Positions 35,190-47,170 of a DNA stretch of 64,000 bases are shown piece after piece. The notes under the pieces were generated by a model. The model did not search any database. It saw nothing but the letters and a program-made list of their open reading frames with translations, and was not told the DNA's origin. The stretch comes from Carya illinoinensis (lineage: Eukaryota > Streptophyta > Magnoliopsida > Fagales > Juglandaceae): NCBI RefSeq assembly GCF_018687715.1, contig NC_056755.1, positions 35,421,001 through 35,485,000 of the forward strand, in the 5' to 3' direction. A program made the position numbers and the translations under genes. Every line of letters starts with the position of its first letter. Position 1 is the stretch's first letter.

Positions 35190-35515
35190 GTTTATGAGAT
35201 TATAGAATAAGTAAACATTAGTAGGAGATATATAGGATGTTTGGGATATAAAATGAAAAGGAAAATGTTAAGTGAATCGAGTCTGATCGAGGGATAGGTT
35301 TTTTTTTCACGGTCTCTGTAAAAGGGTCCAAATGAAGAATAGTTCAATCTATATATTGAAAGTTTTAATTTCAAAAATAGAAGGAAGAAGTTATAAAATA
35401 AGGAATGGATAAAGTCGAAAGAGGTTGATTCGCTACTTCTTTTGGAGAGTTCTATCAAAAGAGATCTCCATATTTCTATCGGGATGGCATCTCCTTCAAT
35501 TTCTTCTTAACAATA
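35190..35515. other. Possible plastid-derived fragment (uncertain)
   Basis: The style of this stretch differs from its surroundings. The minus strand reads through 88 codons (35458-35192) as 'MIELSKRSSESTSFDFIHSL', then Phe/Leu-rich sequence, in a manner reminiscent of plastid spacer or gene-flanking DNA. I could not assign it to a particular plastid locus. Confidence 0.2.
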
Positions 35516-37779
35516 ATATCGAAAGGAAATGAATTTTATTGCTAAATAATCCGTAAATTTTCACGTTGAATCACGTAAATATATATCTTTTTATTTTTAT
35601 TTTATATATTTTATTTATTAATTATTTTATAAATAAGCAACTAAATACCGTATCAACGCCAGGGGCGATTCAACCGTATTATTAGACTTAGATCATGATG
35701 CCAAAATAGTTATATTAATTAGTTGTTTTTATATATTTAAGATAGTAGATCTTAACTTATTATATAATAAATAAAATATTTAAAAAATTCATGTGATATT
35801 GTCAACACTTTGATCTCTAAATAGAGTACTGAGTACTTTTATATTTTTCTCTCATCATTCTTCCTTATTTTTATGTTGGTGATAAGAAACCTCATAAATT
35901 CTGTCTTAGTAAAGAACAAATGAGAAATATATTATTTAGTAATTTTATAAGATATATATTTTTGTATTTAATGAAATATATTATTTAATTTTCATTCAAT
36001 GAAAATAATATAATTAGAAAGCGGGCGACCTGTAGTTTTTATTTAATAATAAAAAAAAGATGTTACATGAGAAATAATAAAAATATAATTTTCCGAATTA
36101 GTAATTTATGTATATATTATGCAGTAAATGCAATTAATATGGAGAAAAAGTCATTTTTTGATCTTATTTTGCTAAATGATCCCCATTCAATATTTATCTT
36201 TCAGTAGTTAACAAAGCGATAAACTATCACGTTAACCATCATCCCACTAATATTATTTTATTTTATTTTTTTTTCTTCAGCTTTATCCAGTACATATCAC
36301 TTCACGGTTCAAAGCCTCTGGTTGCGGATGATCACGAACAGAAATTGGGACCCAGATGCAACCCTCAGCTTGACAAGAAAATCAGACAAAGATAAGGATG
36401 TCAACTTCTTATGCAACTTGTTTCTTTTAATATTTATATAAAAATAATAGTTAAATACGTAAATAAAATAAATAAAGTGTAATTATTTTTATAAAATAAA
36501 TAAATATTAAATTTATAAAAAAAATTAAATTTTTATCTCACTTTTTTTTTTTTAAATATTATATGATATTTATAAATTTTACGATTATATACAATAATAT
36601 TTTTAATAATAATAATAAATATAATTTTATGTATTATTTGTTGAATAAACAAAGGCATGCGAAGCATATAATGTCCTGTTTGGTGTTTGAATATTTTAAA
36701 GTAGCCTTCTTTTCAAAGATTGGCCCCGTAAAAGTAGAAGATAAGATCTTACCTAAACACGAACTCTTTGTCTGCCCATTTGCTGAAAAAACAAATATTC
36801 ACTTTTTGGTTCGGATGTGTTTGGTTATAGAGATTAATTACCACTCATCCCGTCTAAAGCTGGTTCAATTAAATTATTGAATTATATTGGCTTTTGTTTG
36901 TTTTGAAGGATATATGGAGAAAGGGGAATAATAATTGAGTTAAGAAAACATTTTACAATTTATTCCTAATTTAGTAAAATGCTCTTAGTTTGGTACGTAC
37001 GTACGGACATACTAGCAATAGTAAAATATCAACACCGCATCAATTCCTTTCTTTGCATACACTCCAACCCAAACATCCATAGAAATAGTTTCCTTCCTTT
37101 CTTTTTTTTTTTTTTTTCAACTTGCTGATTTCTTGAAACTGTTGGCTAAACTTGGGGGCTGGGCTGATTGTGTTGTCCATGCCTAAAGGAATCTGTGCTC
37201 AGAAACAATGGGCTAAGCAAGCATCCAACATTTGTGCTGCTGCTTTATTTGTGTGTTATCCTGGAAGCATCTTGAGACGGATGGAGCTAATTAATTATTT
37301 AATGCCTGACTGGGACAGATATATACTGTCCATGCCCAAGGGATTAGGGACAACAGTATATATATATATATATATATGCTAGTTATGATGTAACGTGCAA
37401 GGTACATTTTCTTCAAAATATTGTAAGAATGCTGTGTTTACGTAATAAGTAAAGACTGTATGAAGATGCATAAAATATAAGTTAAATTTATGTGCTTTTT
37501 CTTTTAATAAGGTAAAATCCAAACATTTTGAAATATTTTGATCACGTAGAATTAAGATGAGATTTGATGATTTATAATAAAGTGTGTATTTAAATAATAA
37601 GATAGGATGAGATAAAATTTAATTAATATATTAATAAAAAGTAATATTTATGAGTAATTAAAAAAATCTGTCATAAATAAATTTAAATTCCAAAGTATAT
37701 TTTTTTGTTATTGACTGAAATTACTTTTATTCCCAAAAGTTACAATTTCTTTTTAAAAGATATTTTTCTAATTATGAAT

Positions 37780-38216
37780 TATTTATTTTTCTATATACTG
37801 GAAATTTGTATGTTTTTATTCTAATTATAAATTAGAATAATTTTGATTAGTGTATTAAAATGGTATTGAGTCTGATTTTGCTGCAGTATGCATTTGTGGA
37901 TTCCTAGCCCAGCCGGCCCATGCTTTTTAAGCCTTTAAGCTTATAAAAAATTAAAACTCAGCCATAAAAGTTTAATTTTGGTGTTGCGTGTGAGAATTAA
38001 ACCCTTGTTATGACCTATTTATTTTTTTATATACAGATAATTCAGAATTTTTTTATTCTAATTATAAATTAGAATAATTTTGATTAGTGTAATATGAAAT
38101 TATATGTATTAAAAGTGCATTCCTGGCCCAGCCCATGCGTCTGAGCCCATAAGCTCATCAGCGAAAAAACCCAGCCATAAAAGTTTCATTGTGGTGTTGT
38201 ACGTGAGAATCAGGCC
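37780..38216. repeat. Diverged tandem duplication, period about 237 bp
   Basis: The block 'ctaattataaattagaataa', then 'ttttgattagtgta', 'cctagcccagcc', 'cagccataaaagttt' and 'gtgtgagaat' near 37780-38005 recurs in the same order at 38017-38216 ('cctggcccagcc', 'cagccataaaagttt', 'gtacgtgagaat'). Each copy contains the palindromic 'ttctaattataaattagaa'. Confidence 0.75.
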
Positions 38217-39132
38217 CACTGTGTGTGAGCCCATAGGCATTTTGGTGTTATGTGTGGAATGCAAGCCCAGACCGTGTGTATGAGCTCATATCCTGATGAC
38301 AAAATAAAATCCAGCCCCTTTTATTTTAAACGACACCGTTTGTTGGACCTCCTCATTTACCTTCCTGCACGTCCTCCCCTCGCCCTCCAGCCCGCACCCA
38401 CGCCCCTTCGTCGAGAGGCCATAACAGCCACTGGCGCCCACGCCGCGGTTCTGCCACGCCGTCCTTCCAGCCACGATGCCGTCGCATAGAGCAGATCTCC
38501 TCTCTCTTTCTCTCTCTCTCTCCCCAGTTTTTCCTTTTCCCTCTCTGTGCCACCGTAGCCCTATGAACCGATCTTACCTGGCACAGCACATCCTAAGTTT
38601 GGTCGGGTTGGGTTTCTGCATGGGAGTTGAATGGAGGTGTTCTGGTTCTGTGATTCTCAGTTGGGTTGGGTTTCAGGGTGGGACTTGAACGAAGTTGTTA
38701 TGGGTGATTGTAGCGGCGGGACTTGAAGGAAGGTGGTTGAGTTTTTGAGTGATATCTGCGTTAGGTGAGTGATTTCTGGGTGGGAGTTGAACGAACACAA
38801 CAATAAAAAAAAAAAAAAAAAAATCCCAACTTGACTCGCATTCACAGCATGTTGATGAGAGAAACAACAACAGAATGCAAAGTAAAAATACAGCAAACAA
38901 AAAAACTGACAAATATTTGAAAATATATCTCCAAATAAAGAGGGAAATGACGAGAAATACATTTCCAAAGCAAAGGAAAAACAACCGAGACTAACGTACC
39001 CACAGCACAACCGAACCCACAACAAAGAACAGCAACAACGCTGCTGCAAATGCAAACTCCTCTTCGTCTCTCACCTCCAAAGCCCTTCTCACCCATGACA
39101 AATATATCTCCTTATGCTGACAATCCATCATA

Positions 39133-39251
39133 CCAACATACTGTAGCATAAAAAAGTAACCACAATTTCGTCTTCAGAAGATAAACTCGGTCCAACATAC
39201 CGTAGCAAAAAAAAGGTAACCACAATTTTGTCTTCAGAAGATAAAGTTGGT
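39133..39251. repeat. Tandem duplication, 59/60-bp units
   Basis: Units 39133-39191 and 39192-39251 both run from 'ccaacatac' or 'ccaacatact' through 'gtaaccacaattt' to 'tcttcagaagataaa', with a few differences. Confidence 0.85.
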
Positions 39252-39671
39252 CAGAAAGTAATTAAACAGGGGCAAAGACGTAATTTTGCAGGCAAAACAA
39301 AGCCAATTTTTGGATCGGGTCAAGCATTCCGCTTTATTATTATTATTATTATTTTTTTAACATAATGATTAAGATAATGTTGTTTCTTAATATTGTGAAT
39401 TTTATTTATTTTTTTAAAAATATTTAAAAGTTTTAAAAAAATGATATAAAAAAAAAACTTTTAAATATTTTTTTAACACTTTCAAAATTTAAAAAAAAAA
39501 TGAAAAAAATTTACAATATTATTAAAAAATATTTTCTTGATCACTATATAAAAAAAAACTAAAAAAATAAAATTGGAGCGGGATAAATGAAGGGCATTCC
39601 CCAGCAGGATCCTATCATTTTCCATAATAAAAACCAAACGGGAAAATTATAAATGCATAGGGATAAAATTA

Positions 39672-39758
39672 GGAGAAAAAACACTCTTGTTTGCTGCATA
39701 CGAGAGGGACAAATGGAAATATAGAATCTGGAGAAAAAACATTATTGTTTGCTGCATA
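39672..39758. repeat. 29-bp repeat, two copies 58 bp apart
   Basis: ggagaaaaaacactcttgtt...gctgcata at 39672-39700 recurs with two changes at 39730-39758. It sits beside the 3' end of the copia fragment and could be part of its former LTR or 3' region. Confidence 0.7.
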
Positions 39759-41715
39759 AAATAGTGCCAATTGCATAAACACTGTTATGAAAAAGTGGCT
39801 TGGGCAGCGATTTTGTGAAGATGTCAGCCAATTGATTTGGTGAGGCAATAAATCGTGTCTCCAAGGAATCAAGAGCAACATGCTCACGAATATAATGGTA
39901 GTCGAGTTCGACATGCTTCGTTTGACCATGGGGTATAGGATTGATGGTCACATACAATGCATTGAGCTTGTCAAAACGTAGTGCAGGAGTGGTGTGGAGA
40001 GGAACACCAAGATCACATAAGAGAAAAGAGAGCCAGTGACCACGGCGGCAGTGGTAGCGATGGATTGGTACTCAGATTCAGTGCTAGAGCAAGCTACTGT
40101 AACTTGCTTCTCTCCATCTGCAACACTTAGCACTCAAGAAAATACAATTGCTCCCAAGGAATGTGCAAAGCCAAAAGTGGAGTGACGAGTGAGGGGGCAT
40201 CTAGCCCAGTTGGGGTTAGAGTAGGCATAGAGATCAAGGGTACTAGTAGCAAGAATACGCATGCCATAGTGTGCAGTACCCTGAGTGTAACGGAGAATCC
40301 ATTTGACAAAGTTAAAAATGAGCAATTGTTGGGGACTGTATGAACTGACGCGTAAGTTAACGCTGTATGAGAGGTCAGAACGAGTGAATGTTAGATATTG
40401 CAGTCCATCCATTAGGCTATAATATGTGGTTGGATCATGAAAAAAAGCTTCAGTAGCAGATTTGAAATGTCCTTTAGAAGGGCATGGGAGTGAAGATATG
40501 CTTGCAATCAGCCATGTTTGCATGTTTGAGATAGAAACATATCACGAAGAAATTTGTGGACTTCAAATGTCAGCCGAGAGATGAAGGCATTTATTTGCTA
40601 ATTGTTGTCTCCTGTGATCAACAAATTATAAACATAAAAGAAGCAAAATTAAAATGCCAGATGATGAGTGACATATAAATAAGCTAGGGTCTGTGGTGCT
40701 ACATAAGAAACCCATCTGAAGGAGGAAGTCACTGAGATGATCAAACTAGGCCATGGGAGCCTCCTAAAGACCATAAAGTGCTCGGCTTTGAGTTGACAGA
40801 CATGAGAAGGGCAGTGAGGATTAGCGTAACCTGGAGGTTGTTTAATGCACATAGGGGTACTGAGATAGCCATGTAAGAAGGAATTCTTGACATCAAGATG
40901 TCAGAGATCCTATTGTTTAACAACAGCAAGTGTGAGCACAACACGGATCGTGGCAGATTTAATAACAGAAGAAAATGTTTCTGAAAAATCAATGTAGTCC
41001 ACTTGATTGAAGCCCTTAGTTATGAGGCGGGCCTTAAGACGCTTAAGAGAGCCATTTGGTTGTAGTTTAGCCTTACAGATCCATTTACAACTGACTACAT
41101 TCATCTTAGGATGAGGAGGAACCAAAGTCCAAGTTTTATTTGCTACCAGAGCTGATAGTTCTTCATCCATAGCAGCAGACCACCCTGGACGATTTTTGGC
41201 AGCAGTGATTGACTTTGGAATTGAAGGGATGAGTGAGTGACATGCAGGATAGCATATCTGGGATTCAACTTATGAACTCTAGCTTTAGACCTAGTGACCA
41301 TGGTGTGCTGATTGAGGTCTGGGCAGGGAGGAGCAGGGGCTCATGGGACGAGACTGCTGCAGCAACAGGTGGAGAAGGTGGCGAACGTAAGCTAGGAGGT
41401 ACTGAAGTCGAGTCGCACATGTGAGTTGGAGAGGCAAATGCTGAAGGTGGTAGATGCAAGCTAGGAGAGGTAGAGGAGGGAGGGACTTGATCAGTCTAAT
41501 CGGAGAATGTGCAAAACTCCCCCTCAGCAAAAAGGTGGCCATACAAAGCAGTGGGTTTAATGTATGGCAGTAGGGATTCATTAAACACAACGTGTCTTGA
41601 TATATAGACATGACTAGAAGGCGGATATAAGCACTTGTACCCTTTGTGTTTAGTGCTATAAGCACTTTTCATGCTTGTTGCTAATTGCAATTTTTGTCCA
41701 AATGGTTCATCAAAA
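39745..41715 (-). pseudogene. Ty1/copia pol fragment (integrase C-terminus, RT, RNase H), decayed
   Basis: Reading leftwards from about 41700: 'YSTKHKGYKCLYPPSSHVYI' and 'SRHVVFNESLLP' (integrase C-terminal end), a Ser/Pro-rich linker (41460-41265), then RT. RT starts MDEELSALVANKTWTLVPPH and contains SCKWICKAKLQPNGSLKRLK and 'GFNQVDYIDFSETFSSV' (41170-40910). Later pieces are 'LMDGLQYLTFTRSDLSYSVN' (40450-40380) and the RNase H end 'KHVELDYHYIREHVAL', 'SPNQLADIFTKSLPKPLFHN' (39957-39745). Frames change repeatedly. The order and motifs are those of Ty1/copia. The orientation is opposite to the copia fragment at 14.3 kb, and I see no LTRs. Confidence 0.85.
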
Positions 41716-41979
41716 TGATAAAAAACAGAGATTCATCAAAGGGAAAAGAAAATGGAGAGCCTACTAAATAGTAACAGAGAATTTCAACATATATATATAC
41801 CTACTCCCCATATCCAAGTTCTTATGTTTGATTGCTTGCTATTTGGGCAACATTGCATGAGGCTAAAGCTTACACATCTGATGAATGACCTGACGGGCCA
41901 GGACAAAAAGATGCTGGAGTGGCTGAAAGTTTTCCATTACAATGATCATTTTTGCCTATCTTTACAGTTATGAGATTGG

Positions 41980-42800
41980 TGCGTACGCATATTTGTTATC
42001 TTATAGAACCAAAATTCCAGCTACTCTGTCAAGAATCAAAATTCCAATAAGATGCTGAGGAATTTGAGCAACCGAGGAGAAAGAATCATTATGCCCAATA
42101 GCACCAAATTTAGCTAGGCCGTACGACACTATTGCCTGCTTAATTCCCCCCATCTAGTTCAAATTTCAGCTCGCCAATAGGTAGAACTGTTTATTCGGGT
42201 CGGGTTTTTTTTTCAACTCGGTTTGAAACCTGGATAATCGGATTCCAGCCAAATCCGTGTTCCAGCAAAAACAAATCTAGGCCTACCTACATAGAAAAAC
42301 CTGAGTACACCTTGTCCGGGTATCCAGTTTTAAATCTAGAATAAGGTATTTTTAATTTTATTTTTATTTTTTTTTATTTTCCCAAATCAATGCTTTGCAC
42401 ATTAGAAAAAAAAAGACAAACTCATATGCATCTGATTACATGTCTTAAATAGCTGTCTGCTTGTTTAAAAAATATCTTATTACAAGATTGCAGTATAACA
42501 TGGTAAAACCAACATGGATGGATCGGAAGTTACCGAGAGGAAAACTACTGCCTGTGCTTGTTGCCTCCTAAATTTGGATGGGTATACTTTACCCAATTCA
42601 TTTACATATGAAAATAATTTGAATATATATTTTTATTTACTTTCGTTAAAAATTGGTATTGAACGAACATGATCCCTTTAGCTTCTAAGTTGTGTAAATA
42701 TATAGGTGTAATTATTTTTTGATTAATCATTTTTTGTTTGAAATTTAAGAAACCTAGTTATCTAAACAACTTAGAAGTTTAGAAGTCTTAACACTAGTGA
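41980..42800. other. Intergenic DNA, no gene seen
   Basis: AT-rich sequence without recognisable coding content. A short direct repeat 'acactagtga' occurs twice at about 42791-42810, at the edge of the inverted-repeat arm. Confidence 0.6.
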
Positions 42801-42808
42801 ACACTAGT

Positions 42809-43029
42809 GATCTGATCTGAGAAACACAATTTGGGGTTATCACCAATCCACTTGGCGATCAACTGGATGTGGGCTTCTTCATGAGGGGAGAGGAGGACCT
42901 CGAAGTCACCCTCATTAGGAACAGGGGGCGAACAAGCCCTAAGGGGAAATTCTCGGTTTGGAACTTCATCCGAGGGAAATTTCCAACCAATGCCAGAAAC
43001 AAAGAAAAATTTATTTTACCAATCCTTGG
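42809..43029 (-). repeat. Left arm of a 221-bp inverted repeat (antisense copy of the extra-ORF segment)
   Basis: The reverse complement of this stretch matches 45061-45281 almost throughout ('ccaaggattggtaaaataaa', then 'tttctttgtttctg', to 'gatcagatc'), with scattered substitutions. It is a second, inverted copy of part of the extra ORF, lying just upstream of that ORF's own TATA-like box. Confidence 0.88.
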
Positions 43030-43039
43030 TGCCTGTTCT

Positions 43040-43193
43040 TTTTCCCTATTTAAGACTTCTAAACTCCCATTTTTATTCTTCTTCCTCTTCGAGTTCTCTT
43101 GTTCTTGAGTTTCTTGCAATTCTTGGGTTCTTGCTTCCCTTTTGACAAGTTTATCGACATTGTTCTTCTTCTACAAACTTCCATTTTCCTCCA
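43040..43193 (+). promoter_or_regulatory. Promoter/5' leader-like sequence of the Tat-2 extra ORF
   Basis: TATTTAAG at 43047-43054 looks like a TATA box. It is followed by a pyrimidine-rich leader of about 110 bp with CTTCTTC runs and then an ATG in good context (TCCAATGGCT). This is typical of plant promoter-leader architecture; activity is inferred. Confidence 0.4.
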
Positions 43194-43373
43194 ATGGCTT
43201 CTTCTTCAAAGGGTAAAGCCCTGACTTCTTCTCGCAGAACTAGTTCTTCACCACCCTGCATTTCCCCTATCTGCGTAGGTGAGATTCCCGTAAACCCTAG
43301 TGGAAAAGGGGGGGAATACTCTGCCTTCCATATTTTTGGGCTACCTCTGGTTCTCGAACATTTCTTCATGTGA
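43194..43373 (+). pseudogene. N-terminal piece of the Tat-2 extra ORF (59 codons)
   Basis: A plus-strand frame starts MASSSKGKALTSSRRTSSSP and ends at TGA 43371-43373. A Ser-rich basic N-terminus with a TATA-like box and leader in front is typical for the start of such extra proteins. It probably belongs with the coding sequence that resumes at 44838, the intervening 1.4 kb being an inserted repeat. The link is inferred, not seen as a continuous frame. Confidence 0.4.
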
Positions 43374-43489
43374 ACTTGAGAACACGAGAAACAATTTCAA
43401 CATTTCTAATTCTAAGATTCTGAGGGCACCCCTCCGGGGCCAGACAACTGTCGACGCAAGAGGGATGGTTGTTTCTGTTACTCTTTAGC

Positions 43490-44835
43490 TTACTATGTTT
43501 ACAATTGGGCTTCACCTACCCTTTGTACGGCTAGTCCATGATGTCTTTTACGTCTTGGGACTTATGATTGAGCTGAATTATTGCATTTTTAATACTTTTG
43601 GAACCAATATATATTAATTCTTTCATTACTTTATCATTAGTTTTATATGAAAAAATGAATAAATCAAGGTTGTAATTTTAATTGATTAAAAGCATGAATT
43701 TCTGCTTTAATTTTATCAATTGTTGATTACTATGGATTATGGTACATATCGCTCGAGCGGCAAAAAGCCGCCGCTCGAGCGAATTCAGGCAGATTCAAAC
43801 GCTTGACTTCCGCTAGACAGTGGGCTCGAGCGGGTGTGCGGAAATGGAGATCGCTCGAGCGGAGGCATTTGGCCGCTCGAGTGAAGTCAGGCAGAGTGGA
43901 ACGCTCGATGTTCGCTTGACCCTCTGCTCGAGCGAACTTAGGCAGAGTCGAACGCTAGATGTTCGCTCGACACTCCGCTTGAGCAAATATCGCATTTTAC
44001 AGATTAGTGTTTATTCCGCCGTCAGAGTATATAAATGATTTTTTACATCTTATGGCCAACTTTTGGCCTGGAAAACTCTGTTTTGATCAGAGAAACACTT
44101 AGAATTTATTTTTCCTTTGATTTTCGTTCAGATTCGGAGAGGAGGATTCATACAATCGATCATTCACGCAGCTACACAATTTCCACTGGATCATTCACTC
44201 ACACTACAGCAGATTGAAGAACTCCTTGAGGGGTCCAATTGCCACTGCAGCTCAACCTCCTCCACTGCTTCGAATCTTCATCTTCATTCAGTTGGCTTGA
44301 TCTTTTCAATTCCCTACTTGCTATTTCATTTCAGTTTTAAGTTTCTGAATTATTTTGGAGAATTTTGATTTAGACGTTTGAGTAATTTATTTGTTATTCA
44401 TGTTATTTATTTTTATCGTTTCGTTAAGCTTTCATTTTAATAGTGATTACAATTACGGTGGTTTAATTTGAGAATTTGTGATTTGAATACAATGATGAAC
44501 CCTAGAACAATGATTTTGGGGCTTTTCAATTTTCAGTGCATGTTTTGTCAATTACTTTCTAATTTAGTTTTATTAATTTCTGAGTTTAATCTATTAGTCC
44601 TTTACATTCCAATCCGACAATCAAAATCTAAAAACATGAATCTAGTCCATGACTAGTACCCTTTTCCTTCCATTGCACATACCATCATTTTATTTTCTCT
44701 TTGTGAAGTTTTTCACCTTTTTCAACGAGTTTGATTTTTAAGTAACTTTCCCTAAGGAGACGATCTGGGAATTTATTCCTAATTATTACATGACATCCTC
44801 CTGCACTTGGGATAGCTTTAGTGCTACTCATTTTT
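43490..44835. mobile_element. Probable inserted retroelement fragment (solo-LTR-like)
   Basis: This 1.3-kb block separates the two parts of the extra ORF. It contains a CTCGAG-rich segment, a T-rich stretch, and an end reading 'ccctaaggagacgatctggg', 'catcctcctgcacttggga'. That end resembles the 3' end of plant LTRs just before a primer site. I could not fix termini: no convincing TG...CA pair with a duplication was found (CTTAC occurs near both edges). Confidence 0.35.
43750..43990. repeat. Cluster of CGCTCGAGCG palindromes
   Basis: CTCGAG occurs at 43752, 43774, 43825, 43854, 43876 and 43926, mostly inside GCTCGAGCG. Near-copies such as 'cgctcgatgttcgct' and 'gcttgagc' lie between. The first two can pair as a hairpin (GCTCGAGCGGC with GCCGCTCGAGC). 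Confidence 0.85.
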
Positions 44836-44837
44836 GA

Positions 44838-47170
44838 GTGAGTCAACTTACCTTGGCCCAACTAGTGCCCAATGCTTGGAGGATTTTGATGGTGTGCTGC
44901 GTCTTGTGGCAACGGGTGTTAGAGGCCATGGGTGATGAATACCCTGATCAATCAGCCTGTGAATTCTTGTCCCTCCATGGGTTTTGGCATTTAGAGGGGA
45001 ATCTTTGCAGTTTTAGGTCACACAACAATTTAGTTGAATTAGAACGCAAATATTCTCATGCCAAGGATTGGTAAAATAAAATTTTCTTTGTTTCTGACAT
45101 TGGTTGGGAATTTCTAGTGGATGAAGCTCCAAACCAAGAATTCCTCCTTAGGGCTTGTTTGTCCCCTGTTCCTGATGAGGGTGACTTTAAGGTCCTCCTC
45201 TCCCTTTGTGAAGAAGCCTGCATACAGTTGATCGCTAAGCGGGTTGGTGATAACCCCAAATTGTGTTTCTTGGATCAGATCTTGACCCCTAAAAGCATTC
45301 AAAGGTTTTTAGGCACGGGTCATGAATTTTTAGGCACCCCCTCACTGGTGGGCGATTTGAACTTGGCTCAGGCGAGTGGTCATGAAAAACTGATTGCTTC
45401 CCTTGTGCCACCAACTCTTACTCTTGATGATGTCATGCTTATGGTTGAGGAAGATCTTGAGGCCATGATAACTATTGAGGCCGCTACTAGACTCGCCACT
45501 GAGGGGAGTGCTAGCAAGATCAGTCAATCTTCAATTGTACCTTCTAGTGTTATGCATCAAGAAAGCAGTGGTGATGATGTCCATTCTGAGGAGGGCGATG
45601 AAATTGTCTTGCTAACCTTGACCTGCGTATTGTGCCTTCATCCACACCTGTGAATTTTACTTCTTTTGACGTCCCCATAGTGTCCCCTTGGGTTGAACAT
45701 GTAGAGGAAACACTAGTGGTGCCTGGTTTGCCTCTTACCTCCACTATCTCTGGTGGAGTCACCCTTAATTTGCCATTTGTTTTCCCAGTTGTGTCCTTTG
45801 CAAGTGGGACTAGGGTATCAATTCCTTCTTCCCCCTTTAGCATCTCTCCCACAGGAGTGGTGAACCTTCCTTGACCTTTCCTGAGAAAAATGCCCTGGTC
45901 GACTAGGTATCTCTTCTCCCAAATGATGATACAGAAGTGCTTCCGGGTCCATATGCCGACGTACCTACGAGTACTCCTCCCCTCGTTCAGGCGAGGTCAA
46001 CTAAGGAAGTTCCTACCCGAGGAGGTTTTGCTAGTGTTTCCTTCAAAATCCCTGATTCGAGGTGGTCTTCCAGCTCTTGCCCATCAAGCTCTTCACCATC
46101 CCTACGTACTCGTCGCGAGGAGACTTTCCATTCCATTGTCCAACATCTTAGGAGTATTCTTTTGCTAGTAACTTTCTTGTGCCCCTTTTCTTCCATTTTT
46201 TGCATTTTTGAGAACTTTTCTAGAGATTCACTTTGTTCTTTTTTTTTAGGGAGTTGATTGCCTGCCTGCTGACTTGGTGGAAGATCGTGCAATTAGAAGA
46301 AGAGAATCAACCTGTGTTGTCGTTCATCAGTCAAGTCCATAACGCAGTTTGCGCTGCTCGTGCTAAGAAAGATTGAATGATCGGAGAGTTGGCTCAAATT
46401 GAGACTCATTCCTGTTCAGTCGAGGGTGATGTGGCCTTCCTTCGTGCTCAACTTGATTCACTCTGAGGGGAGTTGGCGAGTTCCTTAGTGGAGGCTACTC
46501 ATTACCACCAGGAAATGGAGGCAATCGGGAGGGATCGAGATGATTTTGCTTCTCGCCTAAGCCAGGTAGAAGTAGTTGTGAGAGAACAAGATGATTATGC
46601 TGCTCAAGCATAAGCAGTTGTAAAAGAACGAGATGATTTGACTACTGGTCTCAACCAGGTGAAGGAAAAGCTTGAAGAATCAAAAAAGGCCAGGTCTGAC
46701 TATGCTTCTATCTTGGTTAACCTCGAAGATGAGCATTGAGCGATCAGTATGAAGCTAAGTGAACAAAGGGTGAGAAAGCCAATATTGAAAAAGAACTAAT
46801 TGAGGTGAAGGCAGCATTCAAGGACAATGATTGCCGCTTCTTGCAATTGAACGAGGTTGTTGAGAGTTGTAAAAAGAAGCTAGTGCTTTTAGAGAAGAAG
46901 GTGACGAAGTTGAACGCTGCCTTGGGGAATTCTCAACATGAGCTTGCCTGTGTCCTTGCCCAATTAGCAGTAGCTCATAACGTTTGGGCTTTGGGTATAG
47001 GTTTCAAGCTTGGGATCAAGAACCTATGTGAGCTTATTCTTTGCGATCCTGAAGTAGATTTGCATACTTTAAATTGGAAGTCCCTTAGGGCCAGCTTTGC
47101 TGCTTTTCATGTATTTGATTCTTTCAGTCGGGACGTCATGCCAGATGCTTTTCGTCCTCGCCCAACTTGA
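44838..47170 (+). pseudogene. Tat-2 antisense extra ORF: putative gypsy-type transposon protein (PF04195-like) plus coiled coil
   Basis: The plus-strand sequence starts with 'LAQLVPNAWRILMVCCVLWQ' and continues 'FLSLHGFWHLEG', 'KIFFVSDIGWEFLVDEAP' and 'LRACLSPVPDEGDF'. This is the layout I associate with the Pfam 'putative gypsy type transposon' domain. It continues through Ser/Pro-rich linkers (to about 46150), a T-rich intron-like gap (46160-46250), a coiled-coil region (46280-46950, 'KKKLVLLEKKVTKLNAALG') and a C-terminal globular tail ending at TGA 47168-47170. One TAA (45072-45074) and several frameshifts break it. It lies downstream of Tat-2 pol on the opposite strand, the arrangement described for additional ORFs in several Tat elements. 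Function of these proteins is unknown. Confidence 0.65.
45061..45281 (+). repeat. Right arm of the 221-bp inverted repeat
   Basis: This is the sense copy within the extra ORF, pairing with 42809-43029 across about 2 kb. Both copies share the in-frame TAA after 'KDW'. Confidence 0.88.

Larger units (their letters stand above)
34910..39660. other. Intergenic DNA, no gene supported
   Basis: AT-rich sequence with small duplications. A 37-codon open stretch at about 36285-36395 and frames at 36563-36880 and 37152-37382 resemble nothing I know. A GC-rich patch at 38330-38700 contains a pyrimidine run and Pro/Arg-rich chance frames. Confidence 0.6.

Noticed and set aside
36285..36395. Short open stretch after 'cttcag' that could be an exon
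   Set aside because: Only about 37 codons, no recognisable product and no neighbouring exon.
37150..37380. Repeated 'gtccatgcc(t/c)aa(a/g)ggaat(c/t)' phrases, considered as a microRNA precursor
   Set aside because: The copies are direct, not inverted, so no stable hairpin stem is evident.
38250..38700. GC-rich patch with several 60-80-codon frames, considered as a gene 5' end
   Set aside because: Frames overlap on both strands and are Pro/Arg-rich chance products near a pyrimidine run; no continuation.
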